NCBI RefSeq assembly: GCF_030345695.1
Contig: NZ_JAUASV010000012.1
Coordinates: 29,570 to 93,569, forward strand
From: Galbitalea sp. SE-J8
Lineage (GTDB): Bacteria; Actinomycetota; Actinomycetes; Actinomycetales; Microbacteriaceae
Direction: 5' to 3'
Length of the DNA: 64,000 nt
Both the position numbers and the translations under genes were made by a program. The notes below the pieces were generated by a model, which made no database searches, had not been told where the DNA came from, and saw only the letters and a list, made by a program, of their open reading frames with translations. Of the stretch, positions 9,643 through 18,178 are shown one piece after another. Numbering within the stretch: the stretch's first letter is position 1; each line of letters opens with the position of its first letter.

Positions 9643-10872
9643 ATGCGGAGCACGGGCGGGGCGCGCGGATCGGCCCCCGCCCCCCGCGCGCTCCCCGCCG
9701 CGCTGACCGTCGCGATCATCGCCGGCGGCGCGCTCGCGGTGGTCGCCGCCGCCGCATCCGCCGCCGTCGCGACGATCATGGCCAGGCGCATCGTGACGCC
9801 GCCCGTCGACCGGGACGAGGACGTCACGGTGCTCGCGGTGGGCGAGCACAGCGTCACCATCTCGGCCACGCCGGAGTCGGTGCTCCCGGGGCGGTACAGC
9901 CTGTTCTTCGACCGCGGGCGCGGGCACGCCCGCATCGGCGATGTCATCGAGCGGGGCGACGGGCCGGCCGACGAGCTGGGCGGCGCCGTCGTCGAGCGCG
10001 CGGTGCTGCGCGTGGACCGCGGAGCGCTCGTGCCCGGCACGCGCGCCCGGATCTCGGGCTGGTACTACACGGCGCCGGACGACCTGGGCCTGCCGGTCGG
10101 CCGCGTGGACATCGACACGCCGCTCGGGCCGGCCCCGGCGTGGTGGTTCCCGGCGGAGGCCGAGTCCGGCTGGTGGGTGATCGCGGTGCACGGGCGCGCC
10201 GTGTCGCGCGAGGAGACGCTGCGCGCCGTGCCCGCCGTGCACGAGACGGGGGCGCACGCGCTCGTCGTGTCGTATCGCAACGACGGGGATGCGCCGGTGA
10301 GCCCCGACGGCCGCTACGCGCTCGGCGACGCCGAGTGGCAGGACGTGCACGCCGCGATGCGCTACGCGGTCGATCACGGCGCCACCGACCTCGTGCTGTT
10401 CGGGTTCTCGATGGGCGGCGCCACGGTGCTGCAGGCCGCGACGCGCTCGCCGCTCGCCGAGCGGGTGCGCGGCCTCATCCTCGACTCGCCCGTCGTCGAC
10501 TGGGTCGACGTGCTCGACTTCCAGGGCCGGCTCGAGCGCGTGCCGGCACCGATCCGGCGCGGCGCGATCCGCCTGATGGGGGAGCCGTGGGCGGGGCGGC
10601 TGACGGGCCTCGCCGAGCCGATCGACTTCGCCCGGCTCGACTTCGTGCGCCGGTCCGCGGCGCTCGACGTGCCGGTGCTGCTGATGCACAGCGTCGACGA
10701 CGGCTACGTGCCGGCCGGGCCGTCGATCGCGCTCGCCCGCGCCCGCCCCGACATCGTGACGTTCGAGCGCTACGAGCGCGCCCGGCACGTGAAGCTGTGG
10801 AACTACGATCCCGAGCGCTGGACGCGGGACATCACACGCTGGCTCCGGGCGCTTCGGCACCGGGCCCGGTGA
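9643..10872 (+). CDS. Membrane-anchored alpha/beta hydrolase
   Basis: A 409-residue protein from the ATG at 9643, which has a GGGAGA ribosome site seven bases upstream; a GTG at 9604 would add 13 residues. A single N-terminal membrane span (about residues 18-47, Ala/Val-rich) places the rest outside the cytoplasm. The hydrolase core carries the nucleophile elbow GFSMGG near residue 262, an acidic residue in MHSVDDGYVP and a His in RARHVKLWN near the C-terminus, a complete Ser-Asp-His set. It resembles the BEM46/dipeptidyl-peptidase-like hydrolases common in Microbacteriaceae; the substrate is unknown. Its 3' end overlaps the convergent RibD-C gene by about 40 bases. Confidence 0.85.
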   Translation: MRSTGGARGSAPAPRALPAALTVAIIAGGALAVVAAAASAAVATIMARRIVTPPVDRDEDVTVLAVGEHSVTISATPESVLPGRYSLFFDRGRGHARIGDVIERGDGPADELGGAVVERAVLRVDRGALVPGTRARISGWYYTAPDDLGLPVGRVDIDTPLGPAPAWWFPAEAESGWWVIAVHGRAVSREETLRAVPAVHETGAHALVVSYRNDGDAPVSPDGRYALGDAEWQDVHAAMRYAVDHGATDLVLFGFSMGGATVLQAATRSPLAERVRGLILDSPVVDWVDVLDFQGRLERVPAPIRRGAIRLMGEPWAGRLTGLAEPIDFARLDFVRRSAALDVPVLLMHSVDDGYVPAGPSIALARARPDIVTFERYERARHVKLWNYDPERWTRDITRWLRALRHRAR

Positions 10873-11584
10873 GCGTCCAGCGCGAGTAGACCGCGCCGCC
10901 GTCGTCGACGAGCAGCTGCTCGAGGGTCGCTGCGAGGTCGAGGCCGTCGTCGGCGGCGAGGGACGGGGGCCGACCGCCGAGGCGCGGGCTCGTCGTCAGG
11001 CACAGCTCGTCGACGACGCCCGCGGCGAGCAGCCGGCGGGCGAGTGCGGGACCGCCCTCGCACACGATCGACTCGAACCCGCGAACGCGCAGCGCGGTGA
11101 CGAGCGCTACCGGGTCGATCCGCCCGGCGGTCGCGTCGAGCACCACGATCCGCGGTTCGATCGGCGCGAGCTGCGCGCGGACGCGCGCCTCGGCATCCGG
11201 GGGACAGACCACGACGAGCCGTCCGGGCGCGGTGTCGGCCGCGAACGCGTGGCCGGTGAGATCGCCGGATGCCGTGACGACCGCGAGCGGAGCTCGCCGG
11301 GGCATGAGGTAGCCCTCGGCGCGCACCGTCGCCGCGCCGACGAGCACGAGGTCGGCGAGCTCGCGGATGACGCCGAGGATCATCCGGTCGACGGGGTTGC
11401 TCAGCGTGTGCGACGTGCCGTCGCCGCCCGCGGCCTCGCCCGTGACGCTCGTGATGAGGTTCGTGCGCACGATCGACAGCGCGGCTGGCCGGTACAGGTC
11501 GAGCAGCCGCGCCCGGGCGGCGGCACGATCGGCGTCGACGTCGATGACCTCCGGCGCACCGGGGAACACGCGGGTGATGAGCAC
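10832..11584 (-). CDS. Pyrimidine reductase family protein (RibD C-terminal domain)
   Basis: A 250-residue protein of the RibD_C/dihydrofolate-reductase-like fold, matching the stand-alone reductases often found in actinobacteria. Visible family features are RTNLITSVTGEAAGGDGTSHTL near residue 40, LVLVGAATVRAEGY at about 85 and ESIVCEGGPALARRLLAAGVVDEL near 185. Its free-standing form lacks the deaminase half of bifunctional RibD. The start is a GTG at 11584 with GGAGG seven bases upstream. It may reduce a flavin or deazaflavin precursor, but the substrate is not evident. Divergent from zapE. Confidence 0.87.
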   Translation of the reverse strand: MLITRVFPGAPEVIDVDADRAAARARLLDLYRPAALSIVRTNLITSVTGEAAGGDGTSHTLSNPVDRMILGVIRELADLVLVGAATVRAEGYLMPRRAPLAVVTASGDLTGHAFAADTAPGRLVVVCPPDAEARVRAQLAPIEPRIVVLDATAGRIDPVALVTALRVRGFESIVCEGGPALARRLLAAGVVDELCLTTSPRLGGRPPSLAADDGLDLAATLEQLLVDDGGAVYSRWTLTGPGAEAPGASV

Positions 11585-11646
11585 GCACCATCCTCCCGTG
11601 CCGAGCGGTCGGGAGCGAAGCGCGGCGGACACTACGGTGGAGGATC

Positions 11647-12672
11647 GTGACCGAGTCGACCGCCGCATCCGCCCGCTCGCACCTCGTCGACATCGACCCG
11701 CAGCTCAGCGGCGCGGAGATGGTCGAGCAGCTCGTGCCGCCGCGCCAGTTCGCCGACGCGACGCTCGACAGCTACCGGCCCGACCCCGACCACCCCTCCC
11801 AGGGCGAGGCACTCGAGGCGATGCGCGCGTTCGCGGCCGGCAGCCGGCCGGGCGGCTTCTTCTCGCGCCGCCGACAGCCGGATGCGAAGCCGGGCATCTA
11901 CCTCGACGGCGGCTTCGGCGTCGGCAAGACCCACCTGCTCGCGGCGCTGTGGCACGCGACCGGCGGGCGCCGGAAGTACTTCGGCACCTTCATCGAGTAC
12001 ACGGCGCTCGTCGGCGCGCTCGGCTACGCCGGCGCCCTCGCGGCGCTCACCGGCGCAGCGCTCATCTGCATCGACGAGTTCGAGCTCGACGACCCGGGCG
12101 ACACGCGACTCATGTCGCGCCTGCTGCGGGAGCTCGTCGCCTCGGGCACTCGCATCGCGGCCACGTCGAACACCCCGCCGAATGCGCTGGGCGAGGGACG
12201 GTTCGCGGCACAGGACTTCCTGCGCGAGATCGACCAGCTCGCCGGCCAGTTCTCGATCATGCGCATCGACGGGCTGGACTACCGGCGTCGCGACATCGAG
12301 GGCCACGCGCAGACGACGGATGCCGCGGCGATCGACGCGATCGCCGCGCGCCTCACAGGCACCGTGACCGTCGACGACTTCGACGCGCTGCTCGCGCACC
12401 TCGCGCGCGTGCACCCCTCGAAGTACGTGAAGCTCGTCGCCGGCATCGACACCGTCGTGCTCACCGGCGTGCACGAGCTCGCGAATCAGACCGACGCGCT
12501 TCGTCTCGTGGCGTTCGTCGATCGCCTCTACGACGCGCAGATCCCGGTGGTCTCGAGCGGCATCCCGCTCGACGAGGTGTTCGCCGCCGACATGCTGGCC
12601 GGGGGCTACCGCAAGAAGTACCTGCGCGCGATGTCGCGCCTCATCGCGCTGACGACCGGCGCCGGTCTCTGA
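11647..12672 (+). CDS. zapE: Cell division protein ZapE (AFG1-like ATPase)
   Basis: A 341-residue AAA-type ATPase of the AFG1/ZapE family. Walker A is GGFGVGKTHLLAALWH at about residue 88, Walker B is ICIDEFELDDPGD near 140, and a sensor motif follows at TSNTPP near 178. Family members in proteobacteria act at the Z-ring late in division; in actinobacteria the role is inferred by homology only. The start is GTG at 11647, preceded by GGAGG and by a TACGGT -10-like hexamer at 11633-11638, divergent from the RibD-C gene. Confidence 0.9.
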   Translation: MTESTAASARSHLVDIDPQLSGAEMVEQLVPPRQFADATLDSYRPDPDHPSQGEALEAMRAFAAGSRPGGFFSRRRQPDAKPGIYLDGGFGVGKTHLLAALWHATGGRRKYFGTFIEYTALVGALGYAGALAALTGAALICIDEFELDDPGDTRLMSRLLRELVASGTRIAATSNTPPNALGEGRFAAQDFLREIDQLAGQFSIMRIDGLDYRRRDIEGHAQTTDAAAIDAIAARLTGTVTVDDFDALLAHLARVHPSKYVKLVAGIDTVVLTGVHELANQTDALRLVAFVDRLYDAQIPVVSSGIPLDEVFAADMLAGGYRKKYLRAMSRLIALTTGAGL

Positions 12673-12717
12673 GCCGCCGCATCCGCTCGCCATCTCCGAG
12701 CGGATCGGGAGCGACAG

Positions 12718-12786
12718 GAAACACGATGTTTACCTGCGCGCGAGCGGCGTAACCTCCGCGAAACATCTACCGCGCGCCCACGAAAC
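12718..12786 (+). promoter_or_regulatory. GlnR-like half-sites upstream of amt
   Basis: GTAAC at 12749-12753, then six bases, then GAAAC at 12760-12764, and a further GAAAC at 12782-12786, exactly 22 bases (two 11-base steps) from the previous one. This matches the actinobacterial GlnR operator pattern GTnAC-N6-GaAAC with 11-bp periodicity. An additional GAAAC-N6-TTTAC pair lies at 12718-12733. The block is about 100 bases before an ammonium transporter, the classical GlnR target. Pattern seen directly; the regulator itself is not in the window. Confidence 0.6.
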
Positions 12787-12881
12787 AGCCCCTCGCCAGA
12801 CTGAGCCCGTACCCGGGGGGAGCGCGTGATGGCGCGCGGAGCCGGAGTGCGTCCTTTGCGGAAACTACGAGAGGTAACACT

Positions 12882-14090
12882 GTGGATACTGGCGAACTCG
12901 CCTGGGCGATCACGGCGTCGGCGCTTGTCGTCTTCATGACGCCGGGTGTCGCGTTCTTCTACGGCGGTCTGGTCAAGGCCAAGAGCGTCGTCAGCATGAT
13001 GATGATGAGCTTCGGCGCACTCGGTCTCATCTCGGTGCTGTGGATTCTCTACGGCTACAACATGTCGTCGGTCGACAGCCCGTGGGCGTTCTCGGGCAAC
13101 CCGTTCTCCGACTTCGGCCTCGGCTCGGCGGACAACGAGACGCTCGTCGGCGCGCTCTTCGGCGCGACCTTCGCGATCATCACCGTGGCGCTGATCTCGG
13201 GTGCGATCGCGGACCGCGCGAAGTTCGGCTCGTGGCTCATCTTCGCGGGACTGTGGGCGACCTTCGTCTACTTCCCCGTCGCGGCCTGGGTGTGGGGCGG
13301 CGGCTGGATCCTCAGCCTCGGTGACACGTTCGGACTCGACTACACGGTCATCGACTACGCCGGTGGAACCGCGGTGCACATCAACGCCGGTGCCGCCGCT
13401 CTCGCGCTCGCTCTCGTCCTCGGCAAGCGCGTCGGCTTCGCGAAGGGCATGAGCCGCCCGCACAACGTTCCGCTCGTGCTCCTCGGCGCCTCGGTGCTGT
13501 GGTTCGGCTGGTTCGGCTTCAACGTCGGTGCGGAGTTCAGCAACGACCTCGCGAACGCGGGCCTCATCGCGGTCAACACCCTCGGCGCCACGGCGGCGGC
13601 CATTCTCGGCTGGCTCATCGTCGAGAAGCTCAAGGACGGCAAGGCCACCTCGGTCGGTGCCGGATCGGGTGCCGTCGCGGGTCTCGTCGCGATCACGCCG
13701 TCCTGTGCCAACCTGACCCCGGGCTGGGCGCTCGTGCTCGGCATCCTCGCCGGTGCGATCTGCGCCCTGGCGATCGAGCTCAAGTACAAGCTCGGCTTCG
13801 ACGACTCGCTCGACGTGGTGGGCATCCACATGGTCGGCGGCATCGTCGGCACGCTCTACCTGGGCTTCTTCGCGATCGACACCGGCCTCGTCTACGGCGG
13901 TGGCGGCATGCAGCTGCTCATGCAGGCGATCGCCGCGATCGGCGTGCTCATCTACTCGTTCGTGATCGCCTTCATCATCGGCTTCGTGATCGAGAAGACG
14001 ATCGGCTTCCGTGTGAAGAACGAGGACGAGGTCGCTGGTGTCGACCAGGCCGTCCACGGCGAGGAGGGCTACGTGCTCGCCACCGAGTGA
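12882..14090 (+). CDS. amt: Ammonium transporter (Amt family)
   Basis: A 402-residue integral membrane channel for NH4+/NH3 uptake with about eleven membrane spans. Family signatures include FFYGGLVKAKSVVSMMMMSF near residue 28, the pore region DYAGGTAVHINAGAAALALA at about 162-181, and DDSLDVVGIHMVGGIVGTLY at about 307-326 with the second pore His. The start is GTG at 12882 with AGAGG upstream. No glnK/glnD follows; the gene ends in its own terminator, so it is monocistronic here. Nitrogen control is suggested by the upstream GlnR-like sites. Confidence 0.95.
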   Translation: MDTGELAWAITASALVVFMTPGVAFFYGGLVKAKSVVSMMMMSFGALGLISVLWILYGYNMSSVDSPWAFSGNPFSDFGLGSADNETLVGALFGATFAIITVALISGAIADRAKFGSWLIFAGLWATFVYFPVAAWVWGGGWILSLGDTFGLDYTVIDYAGGTAVHINAGAAALALALVLGKRVGFAKGMSRPHNVPLVLLGASVLWFGWFGFNVGAEFSNDLANAGLIAVNTLGATAAAILGWLIVEKLKDGKATSVGAGSGAVAGLVAITPSCANLTPGWALVLGILAGAICALAIELKYKLGFDDSLDVVGIHMVGGIVGTLYLGFFAIDTGLVYGGGGMQLLMQAIAAIGVLIYSFVIAFIIGFVIEKTIGFRVKNEDEVAGVDQAVHGEEGYVLATE

Positions 14091-14107
14091 GCACGGATTC
14101 ACCCGTC

Positions 14108-14145
14108 ACGAGGGGGCGTCATCCTGCGGGATGGCGCCCCCTCGT
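14108..14145 (+). terminator. Rho-independent-type terminator of amt
   Basis: A 17-base stem with one internal mismatch closes on a TGCG loop (14125-14128); the left arm is 14108-14124 and the right arm 14129-14145. It starts 17 bases after the amt stop. There is no long T run, as is usual for GC-rich actinobacterial terminators. Confidence 0.85.
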
Positions 14146-14505
14146 CGTTCCTCGGTCCGATGGACACGCTCCGGCCGTTCGGAGGGGGGCGTGTGTGGCA
14201 GCGGATGGCGTAGCCGAAGTGCGGCTCGAGAGGTCGCTCCCGCCACACTCCGCTTTCGCCGCCCGCTGGTGCGGTTTCCCCGCCAGTGGCGGACGCGGCA
14301 GCTGGGCGCGGCGAATGGGAGTGATCCCCGGTCCGTGGTCTCCGTGTCAGGATTCTCGCGAGGGGCCCCCGCCTCGCCGTTGCGGGCCAGACTCCCGCGG
14401 GTATACTTACCTCATTGGAACCTTAACTGCGATCGTGGCGTGTTTGCTGTGCGGTCGCAGTTACTCGAGATAACATGCTCTTTTTTCGTCAGATCGAGGG
14501 TAAAA
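14146..14505. other. Intergenic region upstream of the secreted-protein cassette
   Basis: No gene recognised. The right third is clearly AT-richer than the rest of the window. It holds a 12-base inverted repeat with one mismatch (arms 14424-14435 and 14452-14463, about 16 bases apart), followed by a six-T run at 14481-14486 and a GAGGG ribosome site before the ATG at 14506. The inverted repeat could be an operator or an mRNA hairpin in the leader. TATACT at 14402-14407 is a good -10 hexamer that would put this hairpin in the 5' leader. Confidence 0.55.
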
Positions 14506-14857
14506 ATGCGTAAATCAGCATCAAGTATGTTATTCGCCGGCGGCTCAGCACTCATTCCTGCCGTCGGAGTTGCGGCTCCGGCGATCGCGGCTGGTGCAAC
14601 GATCAGTCCGAACACTCAGAGCACCACCTACGCCGGTCTGGCTCACTACACCGTGTCTTGGTCGGGAGGAACCCCAACATTCTTCCCTAACGCGAGCACG
14701 AGCACGGGTTCACCCCACGACGTCATCCTTTGACTATGGATTCGATTCATGTCCTTCGACCCACACGTTCACTCAGGAGCTTGATGTGGTAAGTAGCGGC
14801 GTTCTCGTCGCGGCCGCGACGTCTTCGACGAAGATCGTCCACTCCAACCCGTGCTGA
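14506..14857 (+). CDS. Small secreted protein, readable in full only with a +1 frameshift
   Basis: From the ATG at 14506 (GAGGG five bases upstream) the zero frame gives 75 residues to a TGA at 14731-14733. It starts with a signal peptide: MRK, a hydrophobic core at about residues 8-28 and an AIAAG cleavage site. At the stop the bases read CTT TGA C; a +1 slip there continues for 41 more codons to a TGA at 14855-14857, giving a mature part of about 85 residues with two Cys, one being the last residue. The shifted frame ends 9 bases before the permease start, as expected for a coupled operon. Either programmed recoding, a recent frameshift mutation or a sequencing error explains this. The family is not recognised. 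Confidence 0.5.
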
Positions 14858-14866
14858 GTCGCAGGC

Positions 14867-17476
14867 GTGCGGATTAGAGTGCCGCGACCGAGCACCCTGG
14901 CTGCGGTTCTTGGCGGTGTCGCCTCGATCGTGATTGCGCTGCTCGGCACGACGGCACAGGTGCAGCTCACGTCCGACATCACGAACAGGGCTCGCGGTGC
15001 GTACGACATTCTCGTGCTTCCGCACGATTCCGGCGCGACACCGGATTCTCCGACGAGTGGCCTGATCGAGCCGAATTACCTCCAATTCAGCGGACGCGGG
15101 GGCATCTCGCTTGGTGACCTTGCTCGCATCCGTGCTCTCTCCGGCGTTGACGTTGCCGCACCGATTTCCGTGATCGGCCAGGTGACGCCGTCGTCGGTGA
15201 CTCCTGCCGTGGACCTGCCCGCCAACAGCGCTCCCGAGGTTGTGCGCGTCACACTGACCCAGTCGGTGGACGATGGCGTGCAGTCCACGCCGATCGCGTC
15301 CGAGAGTTTCGCGCTCGCGATCCCCGGCCCGGGCGGCGGCCAGCGGATCGGCTCGTCGGGTGTCATCAGCTTCTCCGACGGAGACGCAGACGACGGCTGG
15401 CGCGTGTACGGCAAGCCGTTCCCGCCGACGAGCGGCACCATCGTGGCGGTGGATCCCGTTGCCGAACAGGCGCTCGTCGGGCATTCGGTGCGCGCGCTCG
15501 GCTCACTCGGGCGCGTGAGGGACCAGACCATGTCCGCGTTCTCGATCGCGACGCTGAACGACGCGATCGCGGCCCAGGTGAAAGCCGGTCGCCTCGACCC
15601 GGCCGGGATCCATCCTCCCGCCGTGCCGCTCAAGGGCTTCACCGATGCGGTGGTGCCCGTGGTGGCCACCGCGACGGATGCTGCGCGGTCGACGTTCCAC
15701 GTCTCCGCCGATGTGATCTACCGGGGCGCCGCGGCTGTTCCGTACGTGGACGGAACGGCTTCGCTGCGGACGATTCCTGACACCGGCAAGGTCGAAGCGA
15801 GCACCGACGTCGATCTGCCGTTCGACCGGAACCCGATCGGCTCGCCCGGATTCATCGCCGAACTCGGCGGTGGTCCGCAGGAAGACGTCGACGGCGGAGG
15901 CACGGTGTTCTCGAGTTCGCAGTACCTGCTCGCCAGCAGACCTCGCTACGTGCCGTCCAGCGGAACGTCGGCGGACGCAGCCGAGTTCACCATCAGTCCG
16001 CTCGGCGAGACACCCGCAACCGGTCCGGCCATCCACCTCGGGGCACCGTTGGACTCCGTGCCGGTCGCGAGTCAGGAGGAGCAGTACCGCGCAGTGGCGG
16101 CGGTGGCGTCGGCGCATCCGGCGGCGTTCGAGCCGATCGCCGACTTCGATTCGGCGCAGCTCGTGCCCGACTCTCCGGACGAGGGGCGGGTGAGCCTCGG
16201 CATCTACGATGTGCCCGACCTGATCGTCGACAACAGTCCGATCGCGCCACGCGGCGCCGTGCTGCGCCCGACGTTCAATCCCGCGGGGCTGGTCTCCCGC
16301 CCGCCGTCCGCGATCGCGGACATCAGAGACGCCGAGCTGCTGCGTGGCGAGGCGCCGATCGACGCGATCAGGATCAGGGTGCGCGGCATCACCACGATCG
16401 ATGGCAACGCCATCCGCTCGGTCGAGGAGGTCGCCACGCAGATCGAGCGGCTGGGTTTCTCCGCCGACGTCGTGATCGGCTCCAGCCCGCAGCCGGTCAC
16501 CCTCGACGTGCCCGCGTACGTCGACTCGGCCGGAGACGTCGTCAAGCTGGGAACGGTGACCCAGCGCTGGACGACGATGGGCGCATCGACCCGGGTCGCG
16601 AACACGTTCAGCTCTCTCACGCTCGCCCTGGTCGGCATGGGCGCGGCAATCGTCGCGCTCGGCGCGTTCGCCGCGTTTCAGCTCGAGGGCGATCTGACGC
16701 GGACGGAGGCAGGGGTGCTTCGCGCGTTCGGGTGGACACGCCGACGGGTCTGGTGGCGCCTGGCCCGGCTCCCCGTTCTGTTCTCCGCTGGTGCGGCCGT
16801 GGCGTCGCTTCTGACCGCGGGACTCGTCGGTCGCTCCGTGCTCACCGGTAGCATCGCTACGCTGCTGGCACTCGCGACGGGCGCGACGGCGATGGTCGGC
16901 GCCTGGCTCGGTCTGCGCGAGCCGCGGATCGCAGCGACGTCGCGCTCACCGTTCCTCGCCCACGGCCGGATGCTGGCGGCGGGGGCGATCGCATGCCGTA
17001 GCCGCGGGGCGGCCCTGGCGACCGTGTGTCTCCTCGCTCTTGGCATCGGGTCGTTCGGAATCGGGGTGGCACTGTTCGGGGCGCGTTCGGTCGCGGCCGG
17101 TCCGACCCTGTTGGCCGGAGCCCTGGGGGGTGCTCTGTCCGGGGCGCAGTTCGCACTGCTCATGGTTGTGCTGGCGGAGGCCATTGTGTTCACCACACTG
17201 TTGTGGCGCCACGGCGTGAGGGGGCGGACCCGGGATGCGGGGTATCTGCGCGCCGCCGGATGGTTGTGGCGAGACGTTGCCGCACTGGAGGTTCGGGTGT
17301 CGCTGTGGCTGACCGTTCCCGCGCTGGTCATCGCCCTGTTGGTCGGCTGGGCAGTGACACTGACATTCACCTTCGCGAGTTGGCAGGTCGCACTGTTCGC
17401 CGTGGCGATTCTCGGGTCGGCCACCGTGCTGTGGCTCGCGGCGTCCGCCGCCGCGCGCAGAGTCAGAGAGTCGTGA
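14867..17476 (+). CDS. FtsX-like ABC transporter permease with large extracellular domain
   Basis: An 869-residue membrane protein starting at GTG 14867. One membrane span lies at about residues 10-28. It is followed by a long soluble, presumably extracytoplasmic region to about residue 580, and then by about eight membrane spans to the C-terminus. The segment just after residue 585 (ALVGMGAAIVALGAFAAFQL, then TEAGVLRAFGWTRRRVWWRL) is typical of FtsX/MacB-type permeases that transmit ATPase motion instead of moving small solutes. The stop overlaps the ATPase start (TGATG). With the preceding secreted protein it forms a three-gene cassette like those for bacteriocin-type peptides or cell-envelope stress factors. 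Codon use is less GC-biased than the neighbours. Confidence 0.85.
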   Translation: MRIRVPRPSTLAAVLGGVASIVIALLGTTAQVQLTSDITNRARGAYDILVLPHDSGATPDSPTSGLIEPNYLQFSGRGGISLGDLARIRALSGVDVAAPISVIGQVTPSSVTPAVDLPANSAPEVVRVTLTQSVDDGVQSTPIASESFALAIPGPGGGQRIGSSGVISFSDGDADDGWRVYGKPFPPTSGTIVAVDPVAEQALVGHSVRALGSLGRVRDQTMSAFSIATLNDAIAAQVKAGRLDPAGIHPPAVPLKGFTDAVVPVVATATDAARSTFHVSADVIYRGAAAVPYVDGTASLRTIPDTGKVEASTDVDLPFDRNPIGSPGFIAELGGGPQEDVDGGGTVFSSSQYLLASRPRYVPSSGTSADAAEFTISPLGETPATGPAIHLGAPLDSVPVASQEEQYRAVAAVASAHPAAFEPIADFDSAQLVPDSPDEGRVSLGIYDVPDLIVDNSPIAPRGAVLRPTFNPAGLVSRPPSAIADIRDAELLRGEAPIDAIRIRVRGITTIDGNAIRSVEEVATQIERLGFSADVVIGSSPQPVTLDVPAYVDSAGDVVKLGTVTQRWTTMGASTRVANTFSSLTLALVGMGAAIVALGAFAAFQLEGDLTRTEAGVLRAFGWTRRRVWWRLARLPVLFSAGAAVASLLTAGLVGRSVLTGSIATLLALATGATAMVGAWLGLREPRIAATSRSPFLAHGRMLAAGAIACRSRGAALATVCLLALGIGSFGIGVALFGARSVAAGPTLLAGALGGALSGAQFALLMVVLAEAIVFTTLLWRHGVRGRTRDAGYLRAAGWLWRDVAALEVRVSLWLTVPALVIALLVGWAVTLTFTFASWQVALFAVAILGSATVLWLAASAAARRVRES

Positions 17477-18138
17477 TGAGTCAGAATGCTCCGACCGCGC
17501 TGCTCGCGTTCCAGGGCATCATCGCGCGATACGACGGCAACGATCTGTTCCCGCCGCTCACGTTCACCGTCCACGCCGGGGAGATCGTCGCGCTGAAGGG
17601 CCGGTCAGGCTCGGGCAAGTCGACAGCGTTGCGCATCGCCATGGGGATGAGGGCTCCGTCGTCCGGATCCGTGTCGTGGAAGGGGACCGATCTCTACACG
17701 ATGACGGATGACGACCGCACCCGCCTGCGCGCGTCGAACTACGGCGTGGTGCTTCAAGACGGCGGAATGATCAGGGGGATCTCCGCCACTGCGAACGTCG
17801 TGCTGCCCGTGTTGCGGCGGAGGCCGACCCGAGCTGAAGCGGATCGCGCCCGGGACACGCTTCGTCTCGTGGGTCTCGACCGGCACCTGGACCGCCTCGT
17901 CGATGGGCTTTCCGGCGGCGAGGCGCAGCGGGTGGCGTTCGCACGCGCGCTGTTCGCCGAGCCGGAGCTGCTCCTGGTCGATGAGCCGACGGCGAGCCTC
18001 GACCGGCACAATGCCGCGAGCGTCGTCGCACTGCTCGCCGCGACTGCGAGCCGTGATCGTGGCGTGCTCGTCGCGACGCACGATCAGGAAGTGCTCGATG
18101 CCGCACACACCGTCGTCGACCTCGACACGCTCGCCTGA
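17476..18138 (+). CDS. ABC transporter ATP-binding protein (LolD/MacB type)
   Basis: A 220-residue cytoplasmic ATPase with all motifs intact: Walker A GRSGSGKST near residue 41, Q-loop VVLQDGG near 93, signature LSGGEAQRVAFARAL near 144, Walker B LLLVDEPTASLD near 169 and H-loop VATHDQEV near 201. Size and sequence place it with the ATPases that partner FtsX/MacB-like permeases, matching the gene before it, which it overlaps by one base. It should power the permease. Nothing in the window indicates whether the task is export of the small secreted protein, immunity to it, or something else. Confidence 0.93.
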   Translation: MSQNAPTALLAFQGIIARYDGNDLFPPLTFTVHAGEIVALKGRSGSGKSTALRIAMGMRAPSSGSVSWKGTDLYTMTDDDRTRLRASNYGVVLQDGGMIRGISATANVVLPVLRRRPTRAEADRARDTLRLVGLDRHLDRLVDGLSGGEAQRVAFARALFAEPELLLVDEPTASLDRHNAASVVALLAATASRDRGVLVATHDQEVLDAAHTVVDLDTLA

Positions 18139-18178
18139 TGCGCGCCGGGGTAGGGAGGTCGGCGTAACGAGCACGCGG

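Noticed and set aside
14506..14857. Assignment of the small secreted protein to the lactococcin 972 family
   Set aside because: Gene order is similar, but the characteristic Trp/Tyr-Gly and YSNY/H-type residues of that family are not present in either frame.
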